DNA from: Ceratothoa steindachneri
Taxonomy: Eukaryota; Arthropoda; Malacostraca; Isopoda; Cymothoidae
Length of the DNA: 64,000 nt
Assembly: GCA_963969495.1 (NCBI GenBank)
Contig: OZ018321.1
Location: 134,789,315 to 134,853,314 of the forward strand
Reading direction: 5' to 3'
The position numbers and the translations under genes are program-made. Shown here in pieces: positions 42,310-54,419 of the stretch. The notes under the pieces are model-generated. The model ran no database searches and was not told where the DNA came from. It saw nothing but the letters and a program-made list of their open reading frames with translations. Each line of letters begins with the position of its first letter. Positions within the stretch are counted from its first letter, which is position 1.

Positions 42310-44060
42310 CGTAGACTCGAAGGCTGGTAAAGCGGGCCGTTAGAGAAGCGAAGCTGAAATATGAAAAAGAACTTGCTATAAATTCGAAGCACGAACCGAA
42401 ACGGTTTTATAGTTACGTTAACAGTAGAAAGCCCATAAATGGCTCAATAGGGCCGATCAGAGGTAAAGATGGTGTTATTACGGACGTCCCAGAACAATTT
42501 GCTAAAATATTAAATGACCACTTCTCGAGCGTTTTTACTATTGATGACCTGCCACAAATAGCAACACTAGGCGAGGACATAAATCTTGAAAGAAAAAATA
42601 TCCTATTCAACATAAGTGTAAATGAAGGTGAGATTCTCATATTAATTAATAAAATGAAAAAAAATGAAGGCACCTGGGCCCGATGTGGGTGTACCCAACC
42701 CATCTTAAAGAACTAAAATTGAGTTAGCAAGACCGCTCCACACAATTTTCAATCGATCTATAGAGGAAGGCCTAGTTCCAATAGAGTTCAAGCGTGCAAA
42801 TGTTTCGCCGATATTCAAAAAAGGGGAAAAATCTGAGCCTACTAATTTCCGTCCCATCAGCCTAACTTCTGTAATTGGAAAACTCTTGGAATCGATAATT
42901 AGAGATAGGTTGGTGAGCCATTGTGATGCTAAAAATTTAATTGCAGACTCCCAGCAGGGATTCAGACGTGGGCGCTCGTGCCTAACCAATTTACTCGATT
43001 TTTTTCCTAAAATGATTTGCATCTACGATGAAACTAAAGCGGCTGATATAATTTACCTTGACTTTGAAACGGCCTTTGATACAGTTCCGCACGAAAGTCT
43101 ATTGATGAAAATGAGAGCAATTGGAGTGAGAGGTAACATACTTAAATGGATTAAAAACTGGCTATCAAATCGTTCACAGCGGGTTGATGTAAATGGGGCG
43201 TGTTCAGAGTGGGCTCCAGTCACCAGCGGGGTGCCACAAGGGTCAGTCTGAGCCCATTATTATTTATTGTTTACATTAATGACTTGGATAATAGAGCGTT
43301 TAGTAGGATCTCTTTAATTTTCGGATGACACAAAGCTGGGAATCCGAGCTTTTGCGAGACCCGATGTAGAGTAAATGCAAAGAGACCTTAATAAAATTGT
43401 CGAATGGGCAGATAAATGGCAAATGGGCTTCAACATAGGTAAATTCAAGTTCATGCATTTAGGATGTCATAACTTATAAGTAGAGTACCATATGAAAGGC
43501 CAAATCCTCGAATCCGTTAACTTAGAAAAAGACCTGGAAATTTTAATCTCGGAACACCTTAAAATATCAAAACAATACGCGGAAGCTTGTAAAAAAGCAA
43601 ACCGAATGCTATGATATATTGCTCGGAATTTTACTTTCAAATGGAAAGATATAATCCTGCCGCTATACAAAGCGCTCGTGCATCCACACCTCGAATATGC
43701 GGTTCAATTTTGGTCTCCCTCCCTAAACAAGGATATAGCGCAGTTAGAAAGAGTGCAACGTTCGGCTACTAAACTAGTTCCTAGAACTCGAAACAAACCG
43801 TACGAAGATAGACTCCGCTCATTAAACCTACTATCCCTTGAAAGTAGATGATTACGTGGACAATTTATCGAGGTATTCAAATTCTTAAAAGGATTTACTA
43901 ATATTGATTACTGGAATAGCCTGCCCAACCGTGTAGTGGAAAGCACGTCAGTTAATATGTTTAAAAACCAACTTGATGAGTACTTCAATGTGTAAATATA
44001 ACGTAGTAGGAACATAGGAAAAAACGTCATACGAAATAAAGAGTGGGCAATAAAATAAAA
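42310..44060 (+). pseudogene. CR1-type LINE, 5'-truncated (RT only)
   Basis: The fragment begins in the endonuclease-RT linker (RRLVKRAVREAKLKYEKELA, then KRFYSYVNSRKPINGSIGP). The RT follows in several frames: FADIQKRGK, then the open block 42886-43251 with DSQQGFRRGRSCLTNLLDFF, IIYLDFETAFDTVPHESLL (motif A) and SGVPQGSV (motif B). Then FSDDTKLGIRA, where FADD has become FSDD. The end reads HPHLEYAVQFWSPSLNKDIA, NKPYEDRLRSLNLLSLESR and NMFKNQLDEYFNV at 43995. It is a relative of the 36-41 kb element but diverged, and a separate insertion on the other strand. 5' truncation is the usual outcome of incomplete target-primed reverse transcription. Confidence 0.88.
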
Positions 44061-44469
44061 TCAAATGAGCAATAAAAATATGCCAGAGACGCCCCCCTGC
44101 ATAGACTGAATTTGAATTCCCCTACGTTTATTATTTTCATCACTAGCTGGCCAGCATGCGGGAGAAGAGAGTACTGCCTCCCCCCCCTCCCCTGGTTCGA
44201 ATAAGCGTGTTCGTGTATTTGAGAGATAGCTGAACCTGCATGTCAAAGGTACACGTGTAGATAAGTGTGTGCAGTAGAATAGAATATTAAAAAAATAATG
44301 TAAAAAATATATATACAAAGGGTAAACATGTAGATAAGTGGGTAGCGTACACTTGAAATAGTTAAAAAATAACAGCATGAAAAAAAGCATGATACACTAA
44401 CGTTAGAAAGTGGTTGTTAACATCTTCTGTAAGCGGACTGGCCTTGAGCCGATCTTAGGGTCTTTGCTG
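44061..44469. other. Spacer
   Basis: No supported feature apart from a possible 3' end of the LINE near 44060. Confidence 0.4.
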
Positions 44470-46515
44470 GTCCTTGTTTCTGTAGAAAGAAAGAGAGATA
44501 GAGATAGGGAGAGATGGAGGGATTGGAAGAAAGAGATAAAGAGAGAAAGATAGAAAAGAAAAAGAAAAAGAAATATAAAGAAAATTAGGGAGAAACGGGT
44601 GAGACTAAAGGGGGAGAAAAGAGAGAAAAAGTGAAGTAAAGAGGATGAAAAGAGATAAAGAAAGAAAGGGATAAAATAGAAGAAGATAAGGAAAGAGAGA
44701 TAAAGGAAAAAAAGAGAAAACAGCAAAGAAATCTCCCGCAAATTCGAACATACTCTACCTCTCCAACGCACTGCAACACACACTCCTTATAACACTCTCT
44801 TTCAAACACTCTCGCAAACAAAATCTGCCTCTCACACACTCACTCTGCGTAAAAAACACACTCACTCTCATACATATTCTTTATCCCACATAGGCTATCG
44901 CACACACATTCTCTCTCATAGACATTTCTCTCTCACTACACTATTGCACATACTCTTTTCCACATTCTCTCTCAGACAATCACTAGCAAACTCTCATACA
45001 CTCTGTCTCAAACACACAATATGTCCTCTCATACTCTCTTTATTCCGCTATCCCACACACTCTTTATCATACTCACTCTCTTACGCTCTCTCTCACAGAC
45101 TCCTTCACACACTTTTACTCATACAGCCTTTCTCATAGTCTCTCTCTTACAAACTCGCTGATACACTCTCCCAATCACACACACACACACTTTCTTACAC
45201 CCTCACACAATCTCTACCACACATACAATTTCTCTTACACTATCTCTGACACATATGCTCTCTCTCACTCTCTCTACTTCACACACTCTCATATAGACTC
45301 TCTCAGACATTTACTCTCTATACTAATTCTCTCTTTCTTTCTTACTCGCTGTATCTCTCAAACACACTGTCGCTCAAAAAGTCCCTCTCATAAACCGTCT
45401 TGCACGCATTCACTTTTTATCACACTGACACGCTCTGTCTCTCTCACAATCTCTCATACATACTTTATCTCATATTCTCTCTCTTACACACAGTGTATCT
45501 ATTGCTGTTTCTCTCAAAAAATCTCTTACTTCCACACTCTGACACACTTTCTATTCCACACTCTCTATCGCACACACTCTTTCAAACTTTCTTTCTCCTC
45601 TGCTCTCTTTCACACACTCTCTCTAACACACATTCTTAAACACAGTCTCCCCTCAGACAATATCTCTCACATGCTCTTTATAAGAAACTTCCTCACACAC
45701 TACCATTCACAAACTCACTCTCACCTTCTCTTTCTCACACATCATTTTCTTTCCCCTATATTTCCCCTTCTCTTCTCCTCTCTCTCTCTATAACTCTGTC
45801 GCTCTTTGCTCCTCTCCCCCTCTCCACTCTCCTCCCTTCGCTAGCTCCGCCACTCTTTTTGCTTTTTTTCTCCTCCTCGTTGTCCTTTTTTTGCCATAAT
45901 AATCATCTGTCACCCTCTCTCCATCAATCTTCCAATCCCCAAACCTTTCTCAACCACTCTCTTTACAAATCTCTCCCCTTCTCTCTTTCCCTCGCTCCCT
46001 ACTTATACCTTTCTCCCATTATTTACCATATTTCTAGTCTCTCTGCATATCTTACCCGCCGACTCCCATCCATTTTCTCCCTCTCCCTCTCCTCCCCTTT
46101 CTTCTCCATCTCCCCACTCTCTATCCTCCTGTACAATCTCCCTTTCTCTTTCCACGTCTCCTTCCCTATCTCTTCTTATCTCTTCCCTCTCTCTCACTCT
46201 CTCTCTAACCATCTTTTCTTCCTATTTTCTCTCTCCCTCTCTATCTTCTCCTTCCCTCCCCTATCTCTCCTTCCTTCTCTTTCCTCCTCTATCTCCGTCC
46301 TTCTCTTCTCATTCATTTTTCCTCCCTCCCTCTCTTTCCCCTTCTCTACCCATCTGCCCTCTTCTTCTCTCATTTCTCGCGCTTTCTTTTCCTTCCTTTC
46401 TCTATCTCCCTATCTCTCCTTCTCTTATTCTCTATCTTCTCCTTCTCTATCCACTCTCCCTCTCTATCTAATTCTCTCCTCTTTTTCTCTCATTTTCTCT
46501 CTCACTTTCTTGTTG
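44470..46515. repeat. Purine-rich then pyrimidine-rich low-complexity region, about 2 kb
   Basis: 44470-44730 is GA-rich on the forward strand. From 44760 to 46515 the forward strand is CT/CA-rich, first with CTCTCACACACT-type words, then almost pure C/T from about 45740. Long serine/leucine-rich frames (for example 45859-46527) arise from composition and carry no domain. Confidence 0.9.
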
Positions 46516-48401
46516 CCCCCAAAATAAAATCTCCACTTTATTCAATCTTAATTATTTTACATAATCCGTTGATAAAAGGAGAAGTTCGATAGCAAGAGTA
46601 TATTCACATCCTCGATAGAAATTCGATCCTGTGGCCAAACCATATCCATTAGATACGCTTAAATTTTTTATATTTGGAAGGATTGGGGTGGAGTTATGAT
46701 TATCCTTTATAACACAATATATTTTTAAATTGAAATTTAACGGCCAAATATTTCTCGCACTGAAGCTTGTCAATTAATTATTGGCGCAGCAAAATGTTTT
46801 CTCGGACAGAGGATATTCAGTATTTGTTCAAACTTTGCATTTTAATTCTATAAAACGGTGCACAGCATTTCCTTGAATTAGAGGCAAAATCAATAGACTG
46901 AATTCTAATTCGTTGATGTAAAGAAAATGATGGAGTTTTGATTTTCATTTGATTTATAATTAAGTAAATTTCCTATCTTATATTTTGAGAATGAGAATGA
47001 TGCATGATCTTTGTTTAGTAATTCTATATAGGAATCTATCTAAGAAAGAATACAACCCTAAAATGGTCTGTGTTATGTAAAATAGATTTGTTACGATTGC
47101 ATATTGTACATTATTGCTATTGAGAATATTTACATCTTGTTTACATTATGAATTTTAGATTCTTATCCGCCCCCCCCCCCCAAAAAAATCAGGATCTTAT
47201 AATATAAAAAAAATGTTAGATACAACTAGATAACAAGTTTCGAAATTTACTCGGATTGTTCTATAAAACAAATTTTTTTTTAGTAAGAATCTGAGGCCAA
47301 AAGGAATTTCATTGACAATCATTTTTAATGCCATTAACTTAAAATAACTGGCAAACAAGTACCCTCCTATTTTATGTTGTTTACCTATAGCATTATACTT
47401 CCCCCGATAAAGAAGTTGCAAATGTATTTCATTGTTTTCCTCATCAGTTACAATTCGGTCAATAGTGAAACAAAGGCCAATATAATGAATAAACTAGTGC
47501 CAAGCTGACATAAGTTTTATTGCCTTCCTTAATAACTTAACTTTTAGGATCATTGATTACTTTAAATAGACTTGTTACACTCGTCTGAAAAAGTCTTCTG
47601 GATGCCCAAGAGTTTAAAATGAACTTTGTTATCATAAATTCCTTTCCTCTCCGCATCCCTGTCAAATTCCTTTGATAGACAATCTCTATCCCTCTCTCTT
47701 CAACAAACATTGAATTCAAACAAAAGCTCCTTCCCAGAAGCCCCATTGGCCCCACCCACCTTATCTACACATATAAAACAATTACACATGATTCACAAGG
47801 ACTCATTCTTACATTGACAGATAAACATTATCCACACAGTCGATCAAACCACTTCGTCTTCGTCGGTGTGCTCTACCCCCCTCGGTGGATAGGATTCACA
47901 TTTAAATCAAGTTCAAAGTAAAGTTATCTTTCATCAAGTTGTTTGTCAAATCCAAATATAATCTTATTTGGTGGACACCCTCAAGAACGAGCTCGAATCA
48001 TGTAGCAGAGAAGAAATACTTGCTCCACCTTGGAACTGGTGACACCTGCCATAAACAATTAACCCCCTTCTCTTCTTACATATGTATATAAAAGGCTATA
48101 GGCTTTAATTTTTTTCAGAGGATGGTGGAAAATTGTAAATCTTATTTAAAAGAAAGCATTTTAATTTTGCAGAATAATATTTTTTTATGGAAATCTTCAA
48201 AAACATTCTAGATTTAATGAGAAATTTCTATAACTTAGTAAAATTTTATGAGGTTTCAATAATGTTCCCGAAGCTGCCAGAAGACACCTCTGAAAACTTT
48301 TAGAACCTTCTAGAATATTACTTCAGAAATATTTATACATGACTCCACAGATCTGCTATCACTTTAGCTCTAGCTACCATATTGAACACATAAGAGGAAA
48401 A
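46516..48401. other. Unassigned AT-rich region
   Basis: About 1.9 kb with no domain or tandem repeat I can support. A C-run of 12 lies at 47170-47181. Confidence 0.4.
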
Positions 48402-50585
48402 ATGGCATCAAGAGGATGCAATAATTCTCCAGATGCATTCTGTTATATCTGCGAACAGATCATCAAAACATGAGAAAAAAAGCTGGTTATCAAAGCATCT
48501 ATGAGAATGTGTGAAGCTTCCAAAGCATAATTTGGCATGCTTGTGGGGGACCAAGACAAACCATGAGAACCTTATTTTGCTCGTGAACCATGAAAGAAAA
48601 CTTTGCTACTGCAATGATGCATCTGGTCTGTTTGATTCCATTGGATTTACATGTAATCCAGATTGATGGATGGCATCTAGAGGGTGTTCGAGAGGTTTAC
48701 AAGTTTATGGTGGTCACTAAGTTTATAATCAGTCGCTTAGTTTATGAGATGCCGGGCGAGTACCAGTTTAGAGGAGGAATAACTTGGGAGTGAGCCTAAC
48801 TTACCTGCAAAGGGGTGTCGGACGAAGGCGTTTGAGGTCTCACCGTTGAGTTTGTTTTAATTCTAGAAGTTCTTACGGGAAATTCGTTTATAGGCTGGGT
48901 TCAAAAGGTAACTTGTTTATCATTAGGTTAAAGGAAGAACTCGAAAGGAAAATGGTGTTTTGTTGGCTTTATTTTTGGCTTGGTCTACCTTAATTGGGGC
49001 AAGCGAGATAGTCGAGTCTTATGCAGTTTAATTGTAAATTTTCCTTTACGTTACATAGTTAGGGCTAAGGACGGCTGGATTTAAGGACCAGGAACCATCT
49101 CGTGACACCATTAAGATTAATGTGAATCCGGAATCAAGAGGGATGAATGCATCATACTAATAATAGTGACGTTACTCTTCTTGGGAATTCTCTGCCTGTC
49201 TTATATATACGAACTTCCATTAAAGGGGGCGTCACTTAGCTATATTTAATCAAGCGAGAAGCGGGACCTCACAGTTCCAAGTATGTTTGTTTGTTTCTTT
49301 GCTAAGACTGCTGGGTGGAATCGAAAGGGTGTGTTTCAATGTAGACACATTTTGCCACAATCGGGTTGGCATCGATAGCAAAGTGATAGTAAAGTTGATT
49401 TTGTCGTTTCGCAGCTCCATGTCAACTTTAGCGGTTCAAACACGACTCCGTTCCGGCTGCCTCGTTATCTTGTATCGAGATCTTATGGCTCGTTGCTTCG
49501 TACACTCATGTTTTTGTTAATACATGTGCAATTGGGATTTAACATTATATATAAGTATTTATTTCTATTCTACATTAGTTCATTGCTATTACATAGCATA
49601 TTATTTCAGTACTTGATATGTATGCCAAACTTCAAAATTTCCTAGGTCCAACAGGGTGCTCATTTGTGAGGTTCCTCGTTGAGCCTACCTCCCCTTGCAA
49701 TTCGGGCGTCGCTACAGCTCTTCATTGACAGATCATCAAGGAGCATTACGCTAATACTTTTTCATAATTGGAACAAACATCTATTCATTGTCGCGGCTCA
49801 TTTAGTTTATCTCAAAGAGGACTACAACACTGTCAATCTCATGCCTTTAGCTTTGACTTATAAGGAGTAAGGCTGCAAGTAATTGGATACTTCAAAATGG
49901 TAGCATTTTGCTAGGTCTACAAGTGCCCTATACTAAGTTTCCATGTAATCTCTCTTGGTGAGATAGTAGGGATACCAAAAGAAGCACTGGCCAATAGAGA
50001 CTGATTTTTACTTTGTGGAGCATAATGCCAAGTATCAGCAATTGATAAACCCTCAAAAAGGGCTGTTTGCACCATTGTATTTAAAACTAGTTCTCAGGGA
50101 GCTGTTTGAGAGAAGTCTTAACAAAGTAACTTCAAAATAATTTCTATCCCAAGCTCTCCTGAATTGTTGGACCACAAATGAGGAAAATCATAGTCTTCAG
50201 GATTCCATTAAAAGCTTACTAAAAAAGAAACCAAAGCCATGAAGAGTTTTCTTTCGGTGTGTTAGGGCTTTTGGAGCAACACAAGGCTGACAATTATGTG
50301 GAACTGGTTAAGAACTTAGTGAAAAGCAGTAGTCAAATGGCCTGCATGTTCTCCTTCAAGGAGCATATCTTTGATGCCCATCTACACAAGTTTAGGGAGA
50401 ATATGGGGCCATACTCAATACTCAGATGAGCAAGGGGAGCGCTTCCTTTAAGATATACTGAATTTTGGACAAAGATAAGAAGGAGTATACAATAAAAACA
50501 TGATGGGCGACTACATTTGTTGGCTTGTACGCGAAAGTGATTTACATCACAAATGGAAATCGAGGAAAACTGTTCACTTCTAACT
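48402..50585 (+). pseudogene. Unnamed intronless family, copy 2 (decayed, with an insertion)
   Basis: The ATG at 48402 opens MASRGCNNSPDAFCYICEQ, parallel to the start of copy 1 (MASSRGNCVNDSETFCYIC). GDQDKP near 48550 follows. Between about 48730 and 49690 I cannot align the family, and I infer an insertion of roughly 0.9 kb. The family resumes at 49695 with LQLFIDRSSRSITLILFHN and AHLVYLKEDYNTVNLM (compare EWRLFLDSSKRSLK and GHSVHLRETHDD in copy 1), then GYFKMVAFLLGLQVPYTKFP, PQKGLFAPLYLKLVLRELFE and, near 50430-50540, QGERF and NMMGDYICWLVRES, the C-terminal signature. Many stops interrupt it. The larger, more decayed copy shows that the family predates copy 1 in this region. Confidence 0.65.
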
Positions 50586-50879
50586 GCTTCGCTAGTTTGT
50601 ATATATCTATTGTGAACGTTTGAAAGAAATGTATAAATTTTACCATGTGTTTTTGTTTTTAGTCCTGCAATGGATGAAAAAAACAAAACAAATTTGCCTA
50701 TTTTTAGTAAATATTTCATCATCGAGGCCACAAAAATATGTTTCAAAAAATAAAGGCTATTTTATATTTATTTGCAATAAAAGGAGTTAGAATATAACAC
50801 TTACTGGCTACCACAAATTGTGTTACATAATATAGTCAAACTAGTAGTTGATGAGGCCTATTAAGCATTTTTTTTATTT
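50586..50879. other. AT-rich spacer
   Basis: No supported feature. Confidence 0.4.
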
Positions 50880-51435
50880 TAAGAGCCCATCTGGCGAATC
50901 CCTACTAGGGAAAAGTCACCGAAATCACGCTACAACCTAATGCTAAGTAGTCTTAAAAAACAAGTATAAACATGTAAAAAACAACAGAGATGAAAACACA
51001 GGAACAAAGCTACAGAAACAAACTTAAAAACAAACAACAAAAATATCAAAACAAAAAACATGTTAAGCTAAAAATAAACAAGAAGGAAGCACGCTCCTGC
51101 GTCGGGGAGGGGAGCGCTTTCCTCCGACGTCGAAACATGCGACCTACATCAACGAGTGTCAAATAAAGTGGAGGAGGCCAAACTCCTCCAAATAGTCAGA
51201 CAATCCGCGAGTCTGACGACAAGAACTGGTTCCGAGTACAAGAAACAAGCAGTAGTGACCTTGCTTGTCCAGATACTGGGACAAATAACGTGCGTGAATA
51301 TTCTCCAGACTGGGACATTCAACAAGAATGTGCCGAACAGTCTGGGGGACAATGCATTCGTGGCAATAAGGCGCAGGCGAGCGCTCCGTCAAATGGCGCT
51401 GCGTCCCGCGAGTGTCCAGTTCGGGGACGACAAAT
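50880..51435 (-). mobile_element. 5'-truncated I-type LINE tail, tandem copy
   Basis: This segment aligns along its length with 51436-51980, the 3' end of the neighbouring LINE, from GTCGTC / GAGTGTCC words down to CGCCAGATG at the 3' end. It includes the cysteine/histidine box CHECIVPQTVRHILVECP (51392-51159). Both tails lie in the same orientation, head to tail. I infer a second, truncated insertion immediately at the 3' end of the first, or a tandem duplication of the tail. Confidence 0.8.
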
Positions 51436-51479
51436 TTTTCTTAATAATTTTTACAAACTCATCTGGCGACTAACTACTA

Positions 51480-52642
51480 GGACAAAAATCGACGTAACTC
51501 ATGTTACAGCCTAATAATAGGCTAGATTAAAAAACAGGTAATAACATTAAAAATACAAACGAATATACAACAGAAAGAAAAGCTAAGAAACAGCCTCAAA
51601 AAGACAACAACAACCAATAAAAACACAAAACCAAGATAAGCAAACAGCAACAAAAAGGAAGAGCGCTCCAGAATCAGGGATAGCCGCTCCCCCGGTACAG
51701 GAACATGTAAAGAGGAGGAAACCAGATTCCTCGAAAAAGTCCTATAGTCCGCAAGTCTGTATACACGAACCAGTCCTAATTAGGAGGGACAAGCGGTAGC
51801 GACCTTACTCGTCGCGATACCAGGACAGCTAACGTGCACGAATATCATCCGTCTGGGACATTCAACAAAAATGCGCCGAACAGTCAAGGGGACAACGTAT
51901 TCGTAGAAATAAGTTATCGGCGAGCACTCCATCAAATGGCAGTGCGCCCCGCGAGTGTGTCCAACTCAGAGACGACAGAAAGCAACCTGAAGCCGTGGCG
52001 GCATTGAGGGAAAGGTCCAAGTGAACAGTGGTGGCGCAACGGCACGCAAATTAAGTTCCCCTCGGCTATCTCCCATTTTCTTTTCTAAGCAGCTGGCGGC
52101 CGGCCGGATTGGTGTTATGTAATTGGTGTGAGTAAGAGCGAAACGCTGGTCTGGATACCAAGTCTTCGCCAAATCTTTCTCACCCTCATCGGCGATCTCA
52201 TTCCACACAATTCCTACATGTCCAGGAACCCAGCAGAGGAAAATCTCGACATCCACCCGGCTCGCCCAAACCGTGGCGTCACGCATATCGCTAAGCAGGA
52301 AATGCAGATATTTCAATGGCCCCAGAGCACTCGGGGGGCATTGTTAGTCACTATAAATCACAATCAAGTCTCCAAGTCTCCTGGCACGTAACGTTATGTC
52401 CCGTAACGAGTAGAGTATTAAACCTGCTTGGCCATAAATATAGACGCAGCACCTAGCAGACCACCACCGACTTCAAGCAGAGGGGATACGGTGTGGAAAC
52501 CGACCCCTTCTTGGGACTTGGAGCTATCCGTATACAGTGGCACAGTTCCAGAGTGACACGAAGTGTGCCTACAAAAGGATAAATGCAATACTCCCTGCGC
52601 TGTATAAGCTTTGGAAGCAGATGCGTGGCAAAAAATAGTCAA
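51480..52642 (-). pseudogene. LINE RNase H and C-terminal cysteine box
   Basis: RNase H starts with PLYTDSSKSQEGVGFHTVSP (52642-52418 block; D in TDSSK). A later block (52316-51966) carries DVEIFLCWVPGHVGIVWNEI with ADEGEKDLA, the usual W-x-P-G-H-x-G-I-x-x-N-E-x-A-D end with the last catalytic Asp. The middle glutamate region is scrambled near 52350-52420. After it comes a region with H-x3-C and HxLVEC-like residues (51930-51830), poorly kept here but clear in the tandem tail copy. RNase H removes the RNA template strand. Confidence 0.8.
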
Positions 52643-52649
52643 AGGTAGT

Positions 52650-54190
52650 ACCTACCAAGGTTGAATGGGGTGAACTAGGGGCACAACGGTCACACGAGCT
52701 ATACAGAGCTCTTGAAGGAGTTTCCTAGCCATTAACCCATGGGGCTTAGGAAATGACTGACATTTCTCGGCGGCATAAGCACCGGCGAGTTCAGCTGTGG
52801 ATGCTGTGATAGCTATTAGCGACTGAGAAAGGCGCCGGGACAGCGCGTACAGGCAAATAATGCATTGTGCGCGGCACAGAGCGAGTGGCATCTCCCCAAG
52901 ATCGACAAGTAGGCTCTTAATGCGGGTCGTGCGGAAGGCAGCGGTCGCCAGGCAAACACCGATGTGGGGGTTGGAGTCCAGCTTCCACAATGCACGCTCA
53001 CCTGCTAAGCATAAAAATCGCATCCGTAGTCGAGCTTCGAACAAACAAAGGATCGATAAAAACGTAAGATAGTAACACTTACAGCGACACGGGCGCTGAA
53101 CGTCAAGAGCGAAAAATATCCATGGTGTGGGTATAAGAGGCCCTAAGGCTGTGAATATGAGCCTCCTAGGTGAGGTGTTGATCACATACAACGGTGCAGG
53201 TCCACGACTTCTAGGTGAACCCCATTTAAAAACAAGTCTGAGTCAGGGTGGAGCCGTGGGTGGCGGTATAAGTACACCACCTTAGTCTTGGCCAAGGAAA
53301 ACCAAAGCCATGGCATAGCGAGAGACGCGGTTTAATGTCAATTGGAGTCGTTCCTCTAGAGTTGGCATCTAGGCGTGCCAAAAGAAATCAAAAGGTCATC
53401 CACGTAGAGCGTAGGAAGAACATTTTCTAGCAGGACCGAGGTGATGCCGTTGATGCTCAGGGCAAGGAATGTCACACTGAGGACATTTTCCTGCAGGAAA
53501 CCCTGTTCCTGCTCAATTGGGCGAGAGAGGGCCCCCCTACCCCTACTTGGAATCGAGGATCTCGCAAAAATTTAGATATAAAGATTAGGAGGCTCCCCTG
53601 GGCCCCATTGTGTGGAGAGTCTTTATGATACCTTATCACCATGCGGTATCATAGGCCTTCTAAAGATTGTAAAACACAGGGGCGTAGTGCTTGCTGTCTA
53701 CGAAGAAAGGCCTCGCAGACGGCATTTTCCAGTTAGAGAAAAGCATTTGACGTGCAGTGGAACTTAGGGAAGCAGCACTATCCAGGAGACTGATGGCCTC
53801 CGATGTCCAGAAAAAGGCCAATCTAACATTTACCACTTTGTTCATCAACTTGCAAACGCAGTAGTTTAGAGAGATTGGGCGGAAACCACCTGGGGTCGAG
53901 TAATCTCTTCCCGGGTGGCGAAAAGCGAACACAGTAGCGATTGACCAAGAGTCTGGAATGATACGCTGTACCCAGATCCTTTTGAAAAAGTCTAACAGAA
54001 AGACCATGCCTCGCACACTCTGTTGTCGAAGCATAGCGTGCAGGACATCGACCGAACCAGGGGCAGTGTCCACACAGGAAGCGAGAGCGGAACGTACACT
54101 CAACTCAGTCAAAGTAAATCTGTCGTTGAACGATTCTGCACCTCTGGATACAAAGTCCATTTGGTGGCCTTCCGCAACATCACGACCCAC
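52650..54190 (-). pseudogene. LINE reverse transcriptase, decayed
   Basis: The start FTLTELSVRSALASCVDTAP with GSVDVLHAMLRQ corresponds to the finger region, then IPDSWSIATVFAFRHPGRD and FRPISLNYCVCKLMNKVVN. After a frame break near 53660: AYDTAWRYHIIKTLHTMGPR (motif A), QEQGFLQENVLSVTFLALSI (motif B, degenerated) and LYVDDLLISFGTP (motif C). The thumb follows, and the final block (53191-52652) is open for 179 codons, but in a mixed frame. The wording agrees with the I-type RTs of arthropods. All catalytic aspartates remain recognisable, yet the frame is lost many times. Confidence 0.8.
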
Positions 54191-54419
54191 ATTGAATGCC
54201 GGCAGAGTAGCATCCTGGCTAGAGAATTCATCTCCGAGCCATCCAGCCTACCACTTGGTAAAGGCTTAGGAGCCGAAACTCCATTATTGCTGTTCTTCTT
54301 TCGAGCGGCAGCTTTAGGAATCACGCAAGATGTCCTCACGACTAACTTCATGGGTGTTACCCCCTGTTATTCTAACGACTCGGTGGAGACGCGCGTTGTT
54401 TTGCCTTACGCGAAACTGT

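Noticed and set aside
45859..46527. 222-codon serine/leucine/phenylalanine-rich reading frame
   Set aside because: It lies in nearly pure C/T sequence, where stop codons are rare by composition.
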